Part shown: piece by piece, positions 49,213 through 58,435 of the stretch
How the letters are laid out: each line of letters starts with the position of its first letter
Numbering within the stretch: the first letter of the stretch is position 1
Assembly: GCF_008704655.1 (NCBI RefSeq)
Contig: NZ_CP023688.1
Location: 3,720,001-3,784,000, forward strand
Direction: 5' to 3'
DNA: 64,000 nucleotides
DNA from: Streptomyces rimosus
GTDB lineage: Bacteria; Actinomycetota; Actinomycetes; Streptomycetales; Streptomycetaceae
Translations under genes and position numbers: made by a program
Notes under the pieces: model-generated
Seen by the model: only the letters and a program-made list of their open reading frames with translations
Told to the model about the DNA's origin: nothing
The model's database searches: none

Positions 49213-50609
49213 ACGGCCCGGAGGGGTGGGACCGGTACGACCCGCGGGAGCCGGGCGGCCCGCACGACGGGCAGGGCCCGGGCGGCCCGCAGGGGCCGGG
49301 CTCCGGCGGCCCGTCCCGCTCCGGCGGCCGGCCGCGCATCCCGTCCCCGCGCACCGCCGCCGAGGACAGCGGACCGCTGCCCGACGCGGCACCGCCCGCC
49401 GCGCCGGGCGTCCGCACGGACGCGGCGGACACGGCGGATACGACGACCACAGCGGACACGGCGAACGCCGCGGACCGGCCCCCGGACGCCGCCCCCGAGC
49501 CTCCCCCGCACCGGGTCCTGAAGTCGCTGCTCGGCGCCTGGGCCCTGGCCGCCTGCTCCGCCGAGGAGACGGCCGCCGTCGAGGCGCACCTCACGGACTG
49601 CGCCGCCTGCGCGGACGAGGCGCTGCGCCTGCGCGACGCGGTCGGCCTGCTGCACCCCGCCGATCCCCTCGACCTGGACCCGCTGCTGCGCTCACGCGTC
49701 CTGGAGGGCTGCCTCGGGCGGCGCCCGGCCCGTATCCCGGTGCCCGAGTGGGCGGCGCCGTACGACGCCGAGACGGCGAAGCTGGACGCGCTGCTCAGCG
49801 ACATGGGCGAGGCGGAGTGGCGGGCGCCGGTGCGGCTGCGCTGGTTCGAGGGCGAGCGCCCGGCCGAGCGGCGCACCACCGTCGCCGGGGTCATCGGGCA
49901 TCTGATGGCCGTGGACGGCCTGGTCGCCACCGCGCTCGGGCTGGCCGACCCGCTGGGCGCCGCGGCCCCGCACGGCCCGGCCGGGCCCGCCGACCGTACG
50001 GAAGCGTGCTGGCAGGCGATGGCCGACGGCCGCAGCCCGCACGCCACCCGCAACCCGTGGCGCGACCAGAGCCACACCCTGATCCGCACGGTGTCCTTCG
50101 CCGGCCTCGGGGTCGCCGAACTGGCCGTCCCGTACGGGTCCGTCCGGCTGCCGCTGCGCGACTCCTTACTGGACCGCGCCTTCGAATGCTGGGTGCACGC
50201 GGGCGACATCGCCGAGGCGGTGGACTATCCGTACGAGCCCCCGGTGGCCGGGCACCTGCACCAGATGGTCGACCTGGCGGCCCGGCTGCTGCCCGCCGTG
50301 CTGGCCGGCCGGCGCCGGGCCGGGCTGGCGACGCCGCCGCGGTGCCTGGTCGAGGCGGGAGCGCCCGGCCGTACGCTGCACCTTGAGGTGGAAGGCACCG
50401 GCGGCGGTCACTGGTACATAGCCCTGGACTCTCCGGCCGCGCTCGGCACCCCCGACCGCACGGTCGCGCACATCGCGCTGGACAGCATCGAGTTCTGCCA
50501 GCTGGCGGCCGGTCACGTACCGCCGCAGGAGGCGGCCGCCGGGCAGCACGGCGAGCAGGACGCGATCCGCGACGTGCTGTTCGCGACGGCTTCGCTCTCG
50601 CGACTGTGA
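49209..50609 (+). CDS. zinc anti-sigma factor fused to an MDMPI-like (DinB-fold) domain
   Basis: 466 residues, long for an anti-sigma factor. After a Gly/Pro lead of about 95 residues, LGAWALAACSAEETAAVEAHLTDCAACADEA in pieces carries the ZAS-type HxxxCxxC zinc motif. From about 180 on is a mycothiol-dependent maleylpyruvate isomerase-like domain (VAGVIGHLMAVDGLVATALG, FECWVHAGDIAEAVDYP, SIEFCQLAAGHVP). No membrane helix is present. The fusion suggests a cytoplasmic thiol sensor holding the sigma factor (inference). It starts GTG, coupled to the sigma gene. Confidence 0.87.
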   Translation: MNGPEGWDRYDPREPGGPHDGQGPGGPQGPGSGGPSRSGGRPRIPSPRTAAEDSGPLPDAAPPAAPGVRTDAADTADTTTTADTANAADRPPDAAPEPPPHRVLKSLLGAWALAACSAEETAAVEAHLTDCAACADEALRLRDAVGLLHPADPLDLDPLLRSRVLEGCLGRRPARIPVPEWAAPYDAETAKLDALLSDMGEAEWRAPVRLRWFEGERPAERRTTVAGVIGHLMAVDGLVATALGLADPLGAAAPHGPAGPADRTEACWQAMADGRSPHATRNPWRDQSHTLIRTVSFAGLGVAELAVPYGSVRLPLRDSLLDRAFECWVHAGDIAEAVDYPYEPPVAGHLHQMVDLAARLLPAVLAGRRRAGLATPPRCLVEAGAPGRTLHLEVEGTGGGHWYIALDSPAALGTPDRTVAHIALDSIEFCQLAAGHVPPQEAAAGQHGEQDAIRDVLFATASLSRL

Positions 50610-50642
50610 GGACGCCGGTGACCGCGGCCACCGGCGTACGGG

Positions 50643-51515
50643 CTACGCGAAGACGACGGTGCGCGTGCCGTTGAGCAGGACGCGGCGCTCGCTGTGCCAC
50701 TTCACGGCGCGTGCCAGGGCCTGGCACTCCACGTCCCGGCCGACGGCCACCAGCTGGTCCGGGGTGACGCCGTGCCCGACGCGCTCGACCTCCTGCTCGA
50801 TGATCGGGCCCTCGTCGAGGTCCGCCGTCACGTAGTGCGCGGTAGCGCCGATGAGCTTGACGCCGCGGGCGTGCGCCTGGTGGTAGGGCTTGGCGCCCTT
50901 GAAGCTCGGCAGGAACGAGTGGTGGATGTTGATGATCCGCCCGGACAGCGCCTTGCACAGGTCGTCGGAGAGCACCTGCATGTAGCGGGCCAGCACGACC
51001 AGCTCGACGTTCTCCTCGCGCACCAGCTCCAGCAGCCGCGCCTCGGCGGCGGCCTTGGTGTCCTTGGTGACCGGGATGTGGTGGAAGGGGATGTCGTACG
51101 AGCCGACCAGCTCGGCGAAGTCGGTGTGGTTCGAGACCACGGCCGCGATCTCGACCGGCAGCGCGCCGATCCGGGAGCGGAAGAGCAGGTCGTTGAGGCA
51201 GTGCCCGAACTTGGACACCATCAGCACGACGCGCATCTTCTCGTCGGCCCGGTGGATCTGCCAGTCCATCTGGAAGGAGTCGCCGACCGCGGCGAAGCTG
51301 GCGCGCAGCTTCTCCACGCTGACCGTGGCGTCCGCGCTGAAGTGGACCCGCATGAAGAAGAGTCCGGTGTCGTGGTCCCCGAACTGCTGGCTGTCCTCGA
51401 TGTTGCACCCGGTCATGAACAGGTAGCTGGACACCGCGTGCACGATGCCCTGCTTGTCCGGGCAGGAGAGGGTGAGGACGTACTGGTCGGGGGTACCGGG
51501 CTGCGAGGCGCTCAT
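50643..51515 (-). CDS. purU: formyltetrahydrofolate deformylase
   Basis: 290 residues. It hydrolyses 10-formyl-THF to THF and formate. N-terminal ACT domain (YVLTLSCPDKQGIVHAVSSY) then formyltransferase catalytic motifs: IINIHHSFLPSFKGAKPYHQ and Asp in ATAHYVTADLDEGPIIEQE. MSASQPG at 51515 is preferred over ATG 51533 because the ACT domain starts soon after. It ends near the anti-sigma gene on the opposite strand. Confidence 0.95.
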   Translation of the reverse strand: MSASQPGTPDQYVLTLSCPDKQGIVHAVSSYLFMTGCNIEDSQQFGDHDTGLFFMRVHFSADATVSVEKLRASFAAVGDSFQMDWQIHRADEKMRVVLMVSKFGHCLNDLLFRSRIGALPVEIAAVVSNHTDFAELVGSYDIPFHHIPVTKDTKAAAEARLLELVREENVELVVLARYMQVLSDDLCKALSGRIINIHHSFLPSFKGAKPYHQAHARGVKLIGATAHYVTADLDEGPIIEQEVERVGHGVTPDQLVAVGRDVECQALARAVKWHSERRVLLNGTRTVVFA

Positions 51516-51575
51516 GACCTCATAGGGTCGCACATCCGCGGCGGTGCTCCGTCCCGTCGCCCCGGACCGGGCCCC

Positions 51576-52073
51576 TCAGACCGACGCCTGGGTCATGATC
51601 GCCAGGACTTCCAGCGAGTGCGGCGGCACGTCCGGGTCCTCGCCGTCCGCCGTCGCCATCCGTACGTGCGCGTCGCGCGCGGCCCGTACGGCCTCGGCCC
51701 AGCCGTGGTGCTCCAGGTAGGCGGCCACCGGGGCGTCCGGGCCGACCTGGTGCATGATCCGCAGGACCCGCAGCACGGCGACGTCCACGAGGGCCGCCTC
51801 CTGGGAGTCGCGGAAGATCGTGCCGACGTACTTCTCGGCGGACCAGTTGTCCAGCCAGGTGTCCTCGACGAGCCGGTAGACGGCGTCGGTGACGTCTCCG
51901 TACCCCGGGCGGCCGGCCAGCCAGGTCTCCCGCTGGAAGACGGGGTCGGAGAGCATGTGCAGCGCGGAGCGCACATTGCTGCGCCAGCGCCACCACGGCA
52001 TGTCGTTGAGCGGCATGGCGCCCATGGTGGTCGAGCGACGGCCGCGACGGGAAGACTTCTCCGAACCTTGCAC
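51576..52073 (-). CDS. SCO4402-family protein
   Basis: 165 residues. The conserved core MPLNDMPWWRWRSNVRSALH, MLSDPVFQRETWLAG and LVEDTWLDNWSAEKYVGTIF is widespread in Streptomyces and has no known function. It carries no signal or membrane helix. GTG at 52073 has TACGAT eight bases before, so a leaderless mRNA is possible; an ATG at 52025 is the alternative. Confidence 0.85.
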   Translation of the reverse strand: MQGSEKSSRRGRRSTTMGAMPLNDMPWWRWRSNVRSALHMLSDPVFQRETWLAGRPGYGDVTDAVYRLVEDTWLDNWSAEKYVGTIFRDSQEAALVDVAVLRVLRIMHQVGPDAPVAAYLEHHGWAEAVRAARDAHVRMATADGEDPDVPPHSLEVLAIMTQASV

Positions 52074-52196
52074 AGTATTCGATCGTACGTTCTCGGCCGG
52101 TGATCATCCGAGGACCCCCGGAGTTCACACGGCCGTCACTATCCGGTCAAGCGTCGTCACTCACGCGTTCCGGACGAACCGGAATGCTCCGGCCAC

Positions 52197-53531
52197 ATGA
52201 CCGGACGGCGACGCCCCTCCCCCCGCCCCTTCCCCCGCGCCTCCGCAGCCGCCACGGCTGTCACGGCCTGCACGGCGGCCCTGGCGTCACTGCTCTCGGC
52301 CTGCGGCTCCCTCCCCGGGACCGCCGGAGAACCCGGGGAGAAGGAGCCGCTCACGGTCATGACCTGGGCGCCGGTGGACACCAAAGCGACCAATATGCCG
52401 GGAATGCCCGCCATGGCGCAGGCGTACGCGCGCTGGGTCAATGCGCACGGCGGGCTCGACGGCCACCAGCTGAAGGTCCTGACCTGCAACGACCGCAACG
52501 ATTCGGTGGGCGCCGCGCGGTGCGCGCAGCGGGCGGTCGACGCGAAGGCGATCGCGGTCGTCGGCTCGTACAGCCAGTTCGGCCGCTCGTTCATCTCGCC
52601 GCTGGAGATCCACGGCATCCCCTACATCGGCGGCTACGGCGTCTCCGACGAGGAGTTCGCCAGCCCCCTGTCCTACCCCGTCAACGGCGGGCAGGCGTCG
52701 CTCCTGGCGGGCAACGGGCGCCAGTTGGCGAGCGTCTGCGAGCGGGTGTCGCTGGTGCGCCCGGACACCCTCCAGGGCGACCAGATGCCGACGCTTTTGA
52801 ACACCGGCCTGGCCGACGGCAGCCGCGCCGCCGCCCACGACGTCCGCGCGCCCGAGGACGGCACCGACTACGACGACGCGGCCCGGCGCGCCCTGGACGC
52901 GGTGGGCGCCGCACCGGGCGGACCGGGCGCGCAGGGGGCGGGCGGCTGTGTGACGGCCACCCTCGGCGAGCGCACCGACACCTTCTTCGACTCCTTCCGC
53001 CGCCTGCAGCCCGCCGGCTCCAAGGTGCGGATCGCCTCGGTGCTGGGCAGCGCCGGGCAGGCGCTGGTGGACCGTACGGGCGGCCGGTCCGGGCCGCTGG
53101 AGGGCGCGTACCTGACCGGCTGGTATCCGGTCGCGAGCGACCCGCGCTGGAACCCGATGCGCAAGGTCATCAACGACCACGCCTTCGGCGACAACCGCAT
53201 CGACCCGGCCGACCCGGGCGTACAGACCACATGGATCGCCTACACGGTGCTGCGCTCGGTCATCGAAGAGCTCGGCGAGCAGGGCACCGACGAGATCACC
53301 GCGCAGGCCGTGCAACAGACCCTCGACCGCGGCGACCGGGCCGTGGACACCGGCGGCCTGACCCCGAAACTGCGCTGGCGCTCCGGCGACATGCTCGCGG
53401 TACCGGACTTCCCGCGCACAGTGAACGGACTGGTGACATATCAGGCCGTACGGGACGGGCGGCTGGTGGCCGCGAAGCAGGGCTTCGTGGACGTCACGAG
53501 GACGCTGGAGCGGCCGCGGTCGGACGGCTGA
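52197..53531 (+). CDS. lipoprotein solute-binding protein, branched-chain amino acid ABC type
   Basis: 444 residues. Lipoprotein signal with lipobox LLSACGS (Cys near 36), then a type 1 periplasmic-binding fold: WVNAHGGLDGHQLKVLTCNDRND in pieces, AVVGSYSQFGRSFISPLEIHGIPYIGGYG in pieces, YLTGWYPVASDPRWNPM. It resembles LivJ-type receptors. No permease or ATPase is adjacent, so the ligand and transporter are unknown. ATG 52197. Confidence 0.88.
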   Translation: MTGRRRPSPRPFPRASAAATAVTACTAALASLLSACGSLPGTAGEPGEKEPLTVMTWAPVDTKATNMPGMPAMAQAYARWVNAHGGLDGHQLKVLTCNDRNDSVGAARCAQRAVDAKAIAVVGSYSQFGRSFISPLEIHGIPYIGGYGVSDEEFASPLSYPVNGGQASLLAGNGRQLASVCERVSLVRPDTLQGDQMPTLLNTGLADGSRAAAHDVRAPEDGTDYDDAARRALDAVGAAPGGPGAQGAGGCVTATLGERTDTFFDSFRRLQPAGSKVRIASVLGSAGQALVDRTGGRSGPLEGAYLTGWYPVASDPRWNPMRKVINDHAFGDNRIDPADPGVQTTWIAYTVLRSVIEELGEQGTDEITAQAVQQTLDRGDRAVDTGGLTPKLRWRSGDMLAVPDFPRTVNGLVTYQAVRDGRLVAAKQGFVDVTRTLERPRSDG

Positions 53532-53636
53532 CGGCCGGTTCACGGGCGCAGGGCTTGCGGGCGTACGGGGCGGAAGTCCGGTCCGCGGGCGTACGGCTCG
53601 GTGCCCGGCCGGCGGGCGTACGGCCGAAGCGGACGC

Positions 53637-55460
53637 TCAGAGCTGTTCCGGGCGGCGTTCGGTCAGACCGTACTTCTGCGCGATCGGGTTCCACAGCTTC
53701 GCCGCCTGCTGCTTGGCCTTCGTGGCCCGGCCGCTGGCCTCGTTGCCCTGGGCGGCCTCCTTGCCGCCGCGCGCCTTGCCCTTGGGGCAGCCCTTCTTGC
53801 CCTTTACCTGGCCCGCCCAGGCCGCGTAGTGATTGTCGGCGGCGGCGGAGGACTTCCACGCCTCGTTGAGCGCCGCGGTCAGGTCGCCGCTGCCGGGCAG
53901 CTTGTCGACGGTGAGCTGGGACAGGCGGCTGACGAGCTCGTTGCGCTGCGCGGCGGCGCCCCTGAGGTCCTTGGCGGCGCCGTCCAGGTTGTCGCACGAC
54001 TTGATGCTGTTGACCGCGTCGATCACGGCGGAGCGACTGTTGTTGCTGTCCTTCAGGAGCGCGTCGAGGTCCTTGGCCTGCGCGGCCACCGGGTCGGCGG
54101 ACGGCGACTTCTCCTTGGCGCCCTGGTCGCCCTTGCCCGCCTGGCCGTCCTTCCCCGCGCCGGGCGTCCCGCCGCTCTCCTGCTTGCTCTTGGCGGAGCC
54201 GTCCTCGCCGCCTCCGCTGAGCGCCCAGCCGACGCCCAGCCCCGCGCCCGCCAGGGCGACCACGGAGACACCGATGATCACGGCGGGCGCCAGACGGCGG
54301 CGCTTGCCCTCCGGCTCGGGGCCCGGCTGCGGCGCGAATTGGTCGTACTGCTGGCGGCCGTACGGCTGTTGACCGTACGGACCCGGCTGCTCCGCGTCGT
54401 CGAAGCGCGGCAGCGGCGCAGTCGCGTCCGGGATGTTGCCCGCGGCCGGGGCGGCCCCGGCCGGGCCGGAGCGGAACAGGCCGTCGAACTCGGCCGGCGT
54501 CGCGCGGTCGCCGGGCGCGCCAGGACGTGCGCCGAAGGGGGCGCCGGGCGGCGGCGCGGGGGTCCCGCCGCCGACCGGCGGGATGAACTGGGTGGCCTCG
54601 GCGTCCGGATCGGGCTGCGCGGGCCGCGCGTGCTGCGGGCCGCCCGGCTTGACCGGCCGCAGCTTACGGGTGGACTCGGCGGGCGATTCGGCGCGCGCGG
54701 CCCCGGCTTGCGGCGGCAGCGGCGCGGCCCCGGGCATCGGGCCGGGCTGCCCGTTTCCGCCCGTACGTCCGGACTGCCCGCCGACCGGGCGCAGCAGCGC
54801 GGTCGCTTCCGGGTCGCCCGCAGCAGGCGGCATCGGCGCACCGGCCGGGCCGCCCGCCTGTGCGTCGAACGGCGGTATCAGCGCGGTCGCTTCCATGTCC
54901 GGGGCCGGCGCCTGACCGCCCGGCTGGGCCTGGTGCGGTACGGGCGGCTGCGCCTGGGGAGGCAGCGGCATGGCGGACGGAGGGTGCTGCTGGATCGGCG
55001 GATGCGGCGGGTGCGCCGCGGGGGGCACCGGGGGCATGGGGGGCTGGTGGGTGGGGGGTTGCGGAGCAGGGGGGTGCTGGGCGTGCGGCTGCTGCTGGGC
55101 GGGGGGCTGTTGCGCGTACGCCTGCGGCTGCCCGTACGGCGGCTGCTGCGGCGCGAACGGCTGGCCAGGTGGCTGCTGGCCGGGCATCTGCTGGCCAGAT
55201 GCCTGCTGCCCAGGAGCCTGCTGCCCGCCGGGCGGCTGGCCCTGGCCGGGCGGGTTCTGGCCGACCGGGTTCTGGGCCGGCTGTCCCCCCGGCGCGGCTT
55301 GCTCACCGGGGCCCCACGGCTGCCCCCAGGGCTGGCCCGCGGGCGGTGCGGCCTGCTGGCCGGGGACCCACGGATCGCCGTGGGCGGGCAGCACAACGCC
55401 CTCTCGCGCGGGCTCGCCCGCCGCATTGTGCGGGTCGCCGCCCTGTCCGCTCTGCGTCAC
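53637..55460 (-). CDS. Pro/Gln-rich membrane protein with repeated EAT-IPP motifs
   Basis: 607 residues from GTG at 55460 (AGGAG five bases before). Residues about 1-330 are Pro/Gln/Ala/Gly-rich and disordered. They contain DMEATALIPPF, DPEATALLRPV and DAEATQFIPPV, plus STRKLRPV. A basic stop-transfer EGKRRRLAPAVIIGVSVVALAGAG in pieces gives one membrane helix near 430. The C-terminal part of about 150 residues is outside, helical, with a Cys pair (KSCDNLDG and KKGCPKGK). The repeated Thr motif may be a kinase/FHA site (inference). No enzyme motif is visible. Confidence 0.75.
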   Translation of the reverse strand: MTQSGQGGDPHNAAGEPAREGVVLPAHGDPWVPGQQAAPPAGQPWGQPWGPGEQAAPGGQPAQNPVGQNPPGQGQPPGGQQAPGQQASGQQMPGQQPPGQPFAPQQPPYGQPQAYAQQPPAQQQPHAQHPPAPQPPTHQPPMPPVPPAAHPPHPPIQQHPPSAMPLPPQAQPPVPHQAQPGGQAPAPDMEATALIPPFDAQAGGPAGAPMPPAAGDPEATALLRPVGGQSGRTGGNGQPGPMPGAAPLPPQAGAARAESPAESTRKLRPVKPGGPQHARPAQPDPDAEATQFIPPVGGGTPAPPPGAPFGARPGAPGDRATPAEFDGLFRSGPAGAAPAAGNIPDATAPLPRFDDAEQPGPYGQQPYGRQQYDQFAPQPGPEPEGKRRRLAPAVIIGVSVVALAGAGLGVGWALSGGGEDGSAKSKQESGGTPGAGKDGQAGKGDQGAKEKSPSADPVAAQAKDLDALLKDSNNSRSAVIDAVNSIKSCDNLDGAAKDLRGAAAQRNELVSRLSQLTVDKLPGSGDLTAALNEAWKSSAAADNHYAAWAGQVKGKKGCPKGKARGGKEAAQGNEASGRATKAKQQAAKLWNPIAQKYGLTERRPEQL

Positions 55461-55664
55461 CGGGACTCCTACGATCAGCTGACTTACGGAAGCGTCGGTC
55501 ACGCTACCGGGTCGCTGTCGCGTTCGACCATGTCCCCTGGTCACCACCCCCGCGGGGCCCGGAGGGAGGCGCCGGGCGGGCCGTGGCGGCCCGCCCGGGC
55601 CGGCAGGACGAGGCGGCCCGCGCGCCGCCCAGCCCTCCCCCGGCTGCGACGGGCCGCGAGCCCG

Positions 55665-57056
55665 CTACGCGGCTGCCCGCAATTCCAGCCGGGCACCGAA
55701 CTCCCGCACCACCGGCTCGTCCCGGTACGGCTCCAGCCGCAGCTGGAAGTCCTCCAGGTATTCCGCGCCACGGTTCGAACGCAGCCCGCTCAGCAACTCC
55801 ACGGCCTGTGTACCCGTGTGGCACGCCTGCTCGATCTCACGCTGCTGCACCTGCGCGGTGGCCAGCAGCACCAGCCCGATGGCGCGGCGCCGCGCCCGCC
55901 CTTCGGGATGGCCGTCGACCGCTTCCTGCGCGCGCTGGCGAGCCGCGTTCGCCTGCCCCAAGTCGCGGTGGCAGTGCGCCAGTTCGTCAGCGAGGTACGC
56001 CTCGTCGAAATGCCTGATCCACGCGGGGTCCTCGCCGGCGCCGGAGGCGGCCCCGGCCCGCTCCATCGCGCCTACGGCACGGCCCGCCACCACCTGGAAA
56101 GCGCGCGCGTCCCCCATCAGGGCGTGCCCGCGCGCTTCCGCGGCGAAGAACATCGCCTCCGCGCGCGGCGTGACGTGCCCGCGCGCGCCTTCCTGCGCGG
56201 CCTTGGCGAGCTGTGAGATCTCCCGGGGGTTGCCCAGCGAGGCGGCCAGGTGGCTCATGCTGGCGGCCAGTACGTAACCGCCGTACCCCCGGTCGCCCGC
56301 CGCCTGGGCCAGCCGCAGCGCCTGGATGTAGTAGCGCTGCGCCAGCCCCGGCTGGCCGGTGTCGACGGCCATGTAGCCGCCCAGCTCCGTCAGCCGGGCG
56401 ACGGCCGCGAACAGTTCGCGCCCGACCGACTCCCGGTACGAGCCGGCCAGCAGCCCGGAGACGACGCTGTTGAGGTAGTGGACGACGACCGGGCGGACGT
56501 GGCCGCTGCCGTAGCGGTGGTCCAGTTCGCTCAGGGCCGTGGTCATGGCCCGTACGGCCTCGACGTCCGAGATGCCCACCCGGGCACCGGCGTTGCGCGC
56601 CACCTGGGGGTCGGCGCTGGTGATGAGCCAGTCGCGGCTGGGTTCGACCAGCGCGGACGCGGCCACGGTGGAGCCGCTGAGGAAATCGCGGCGGCCGACG
56701 TCGCTGCGCCACAGCTCACAGACCTGTTCGATCGCGCCGAGGACGGTGGGTGAGAACTGGAGCCCCACGCCGGACGCGAGGTTCTTGCCGTCGGCCATCC
56801 CGATCTCGTCGATGGTGACCGTGCGCCCGAGTTTGCGCCCCAGCGCCTCCGCGATGATGGCCGGGGCGCGGCCCCGTGGCTGCTGGCCGCGCAGCCAGCG
56901 GGCGACCGAGGTCTTGTCGTAGCGCAGATCGAGGCCGTGTTCGGCACCGCACATGTTGACGCGGCGGGCGAGTCCGGCGTTGGAACAGGCGGCTTCCTGG
57001 ATGAGCGCCTGCAGCCGTTCGTTCGGCTGCCGCGCGACGAGTGGCCTGGCGGCCAT
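55665..57056 (-). CDS. NsdA-like regulator with TPR-type C-terminus
   Basis: 463 residues. The N-terminal XRE-like HTH (PNERLQALIQEAACSNAGLAR then RRVNMCGAEHGLDLRYDKTSVARWLRGQ in pieces) is conserved across Streptomyces. The rest is a TPR-like helical array (VGRELFAAVARLTELGGYMAVDTGQPGLAQRYYIQAL in pieces). Relatives include NsdA, a negative regulator of sporulation and antibiotic production. The ATG at 57056 is the start with the conserved N-terminus. It is divergent from the primase-domain gene. Confidence 0.85.
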   Translation of the reverse strand: MAARPLVARQPNERLQALIQEAACSNAGLARRVNMCGAEHGLDLRYDKTSVARWLRGQQPRGRAPAIIAEALGRKLGRTVTIDEIGMADGKNLASGVGLQFSPTVLGAIEQVCELWRSDVGRRDFLSGSTVAASALVEPSRDWLITSADPQVARNAGARVGISDVEAVRAMTTALSELDHRYGSGHVRPVVVHYLNSVVSGLLAGSYRESVGRELFAAVARLTELGGYMAVDTGQPGLAQRYYIQALRLAQAAGDRGYGGYVLAASMSHLAASLGNPREISQLAKAAQEGARGHVTPRAEAMFFAAEARGHALMGDARAFQVVAGRAVGAMERAGAASGAGEDPAWIRHFDEAYLADELAHCHRDLGQANAARQRAQEAVDGHPEGRARRRAIGLVLLATAQVQQREIEQACHTGTQAVELLSGLRSNRGAEYLEDFQLRLEPYRDEPVVREFGARLELRAAA

Positions 57057-57591
57057 GCTGCACCCCCTGATTACTGCTGCGCGTTCACCAGCGAACGCCG
57101 TACCGGTTGATCAATTCCCCGTGCATATGCCGGATATCCAGAGATATCTCAGATGTGCGTCATGTCCGCCAAAGCCTTGACTTCTGCTGGAACGGAGTGG
57201 ACGGCCCGGCCGGCCGGCGGATCGCTCCGCCGGATTGCGGTGTCCGGTAGGCCCTGCCGCTCCGTGCTTCGGTGGGACGGTGGTTCCGTCTTCGGTGGGA
57301 CGGTGTTCGGGGGAATCGACGCTCCGGGACCCGGTGTTCGGTGCCCGCGTTCTGCTCGCGGCGCCGCCGCCCCGGACGGCCCCGGGTTCGCTCCGGGAAC
57401 GTCACGGCCGTGCCGCGGCCTTGCCGCCGGGCGGCCTCTCCGCCCGTCACGCAGGTGGCTACCCGTTCTCCGGACGCCACCCCGCACGCGCCCCCGGACA
57501 TGCTTCCATGCGCCCCACGTGCGGGAACGATGCGCCGGGGTGGTGCACGTGTCGGCCGTAACCCCTGGTGACAGGGGAAGTTGTCCACCAC
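57057..57591. other. divergent intergenic region with direct repeats and a hairpin
   Basis: 535 bases between divergent genes. GATATC-type repeats (GGATATCCAGAGATATC near 57131-57147) lie close to the regulator start and may be an operator. CTTCGGTGGGACGGTG is repeated at 57267-57282 and 57290-57305. CCCCTG, loop GTGA, CAGGGG at 57562-57577 is a perfect hairpin just before the next gene, covering an alternative GTG at 57568. No gene is supported. Confidence 0.6.
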
Positions 57592-58263
57592 GTGGAAGAC
57601 ACCATCGGAGTCACAGGAGCCTCTCAGGTCACCGAGCAGCGAGGCGAGCTGTTGATCGAAACTGCGGTGCGTTACGCGGAGGAGCGGCATTGGGACGTCC
57701 TGCCCGGCGCATGGCTCGAAGACGAGGGCGAAGTGCCGCGCTGCTCGTGCGGCGCGGCCGACTGCGCCGCACCCGGCGCGCACCCCACGGCACCCGGCTG
57801 GGCCGGCCACGCCACCGGCAGCGCGTCGGCCGCCCGCCGCCTGTGGAGCAGGAATCCACGCGCATCGATCCTGCTGCCGACGGGCCGTACGTTCGAAGCG
57901 CTCGACGTGCCCGAGGCGGCCGGCTGCCTGGCCCTGGCCCGGATGGAACGCATGGGCCTGCAGCTCGGCCCGGTCACCAGCACCCCGGGCCGCCGGATGC
58001 TGTTCTTCGTCCTGCCCGGCGCCTCGACCAAAGTGCCCGACCTCGTACGGGGCCTGGGGTGGGCGCCCGCGGCGCTGGACCTGATCACCCGGGGGGACGG
58101 CGACTACGTCGCCGCGCCGCCCACGCGCATGGGGGCGCACGGGGCGGTGCAGTGGGCGCGCAGGCCCACCGCCGCCAACCGGTGGCTGCCGGACGCGGAA
58201 GAACTGATCAGTCCGCTGGCGTATGCCTGCGCGCGCGAAGCCGTGGCCGCGCGGGGCCGGTAG
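57592..58263 (+). CDS. bifunctional DNA primase/polymerase-domain protein
   Basis: 223 residues. The N-terminal segment LLIETAVRYAEERHWDVLPGAWLE then RCSCGAADCAAPGAHP is the start of the prim-pol domain, with a Cys-rich insertion (CSCGAADC), then SILLPTGRTFEALDVPEAAG and MLFFVLPG. It is a small conserved Streptomyces protein that lacks visible helicase modules; activity is untested here. GTG 57592 is preferred since homologues start with this stretch; GTG 57568 falls in a hairpin loop. Confidence 0.82.
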   Translation: MEDTIGVTGASQVTEQRGELLIETAVRYAEERHWDVLPGAWLEDEGEVPRCSCGAADCAAPGAHPTAPGWAGHATGSASAARRLWSRNPRASILLPTGRTFEALDVPEAAGCLALARMERMGLQLGPVTSTPGRRMLFFVLPGASTKVPDLVRGLGWAPAALDLITRGDGDYVAAPPTRMGAHGAVQWARRPTAANRWLPDAEELISPLAYACAREAVAARGR

Positions 58264-58435
58264 GTCCGTCGGCTCCCGGCGTGCGCGCCGGGCTTCCCCT
58301 CCGTTCCGCGCGCCCCCTGCGTACCCCTCTCCGCTCGGCCGACCGGCCGTACGGCCGCGTCGCACACCCGCCCGTATCGTGGACCGCGGACGGGGGCACG
58401 ACCGGCCCCTGCGGGGACATGGAAGGGCAGGCCCG

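Noticed and set aside
55748..55762. GGTTCGAAC, resembling a tRNA T-loop
   Set aside because: It lies inside the coding sequence of the NsdA-like regulator, without cloverleaf arms.
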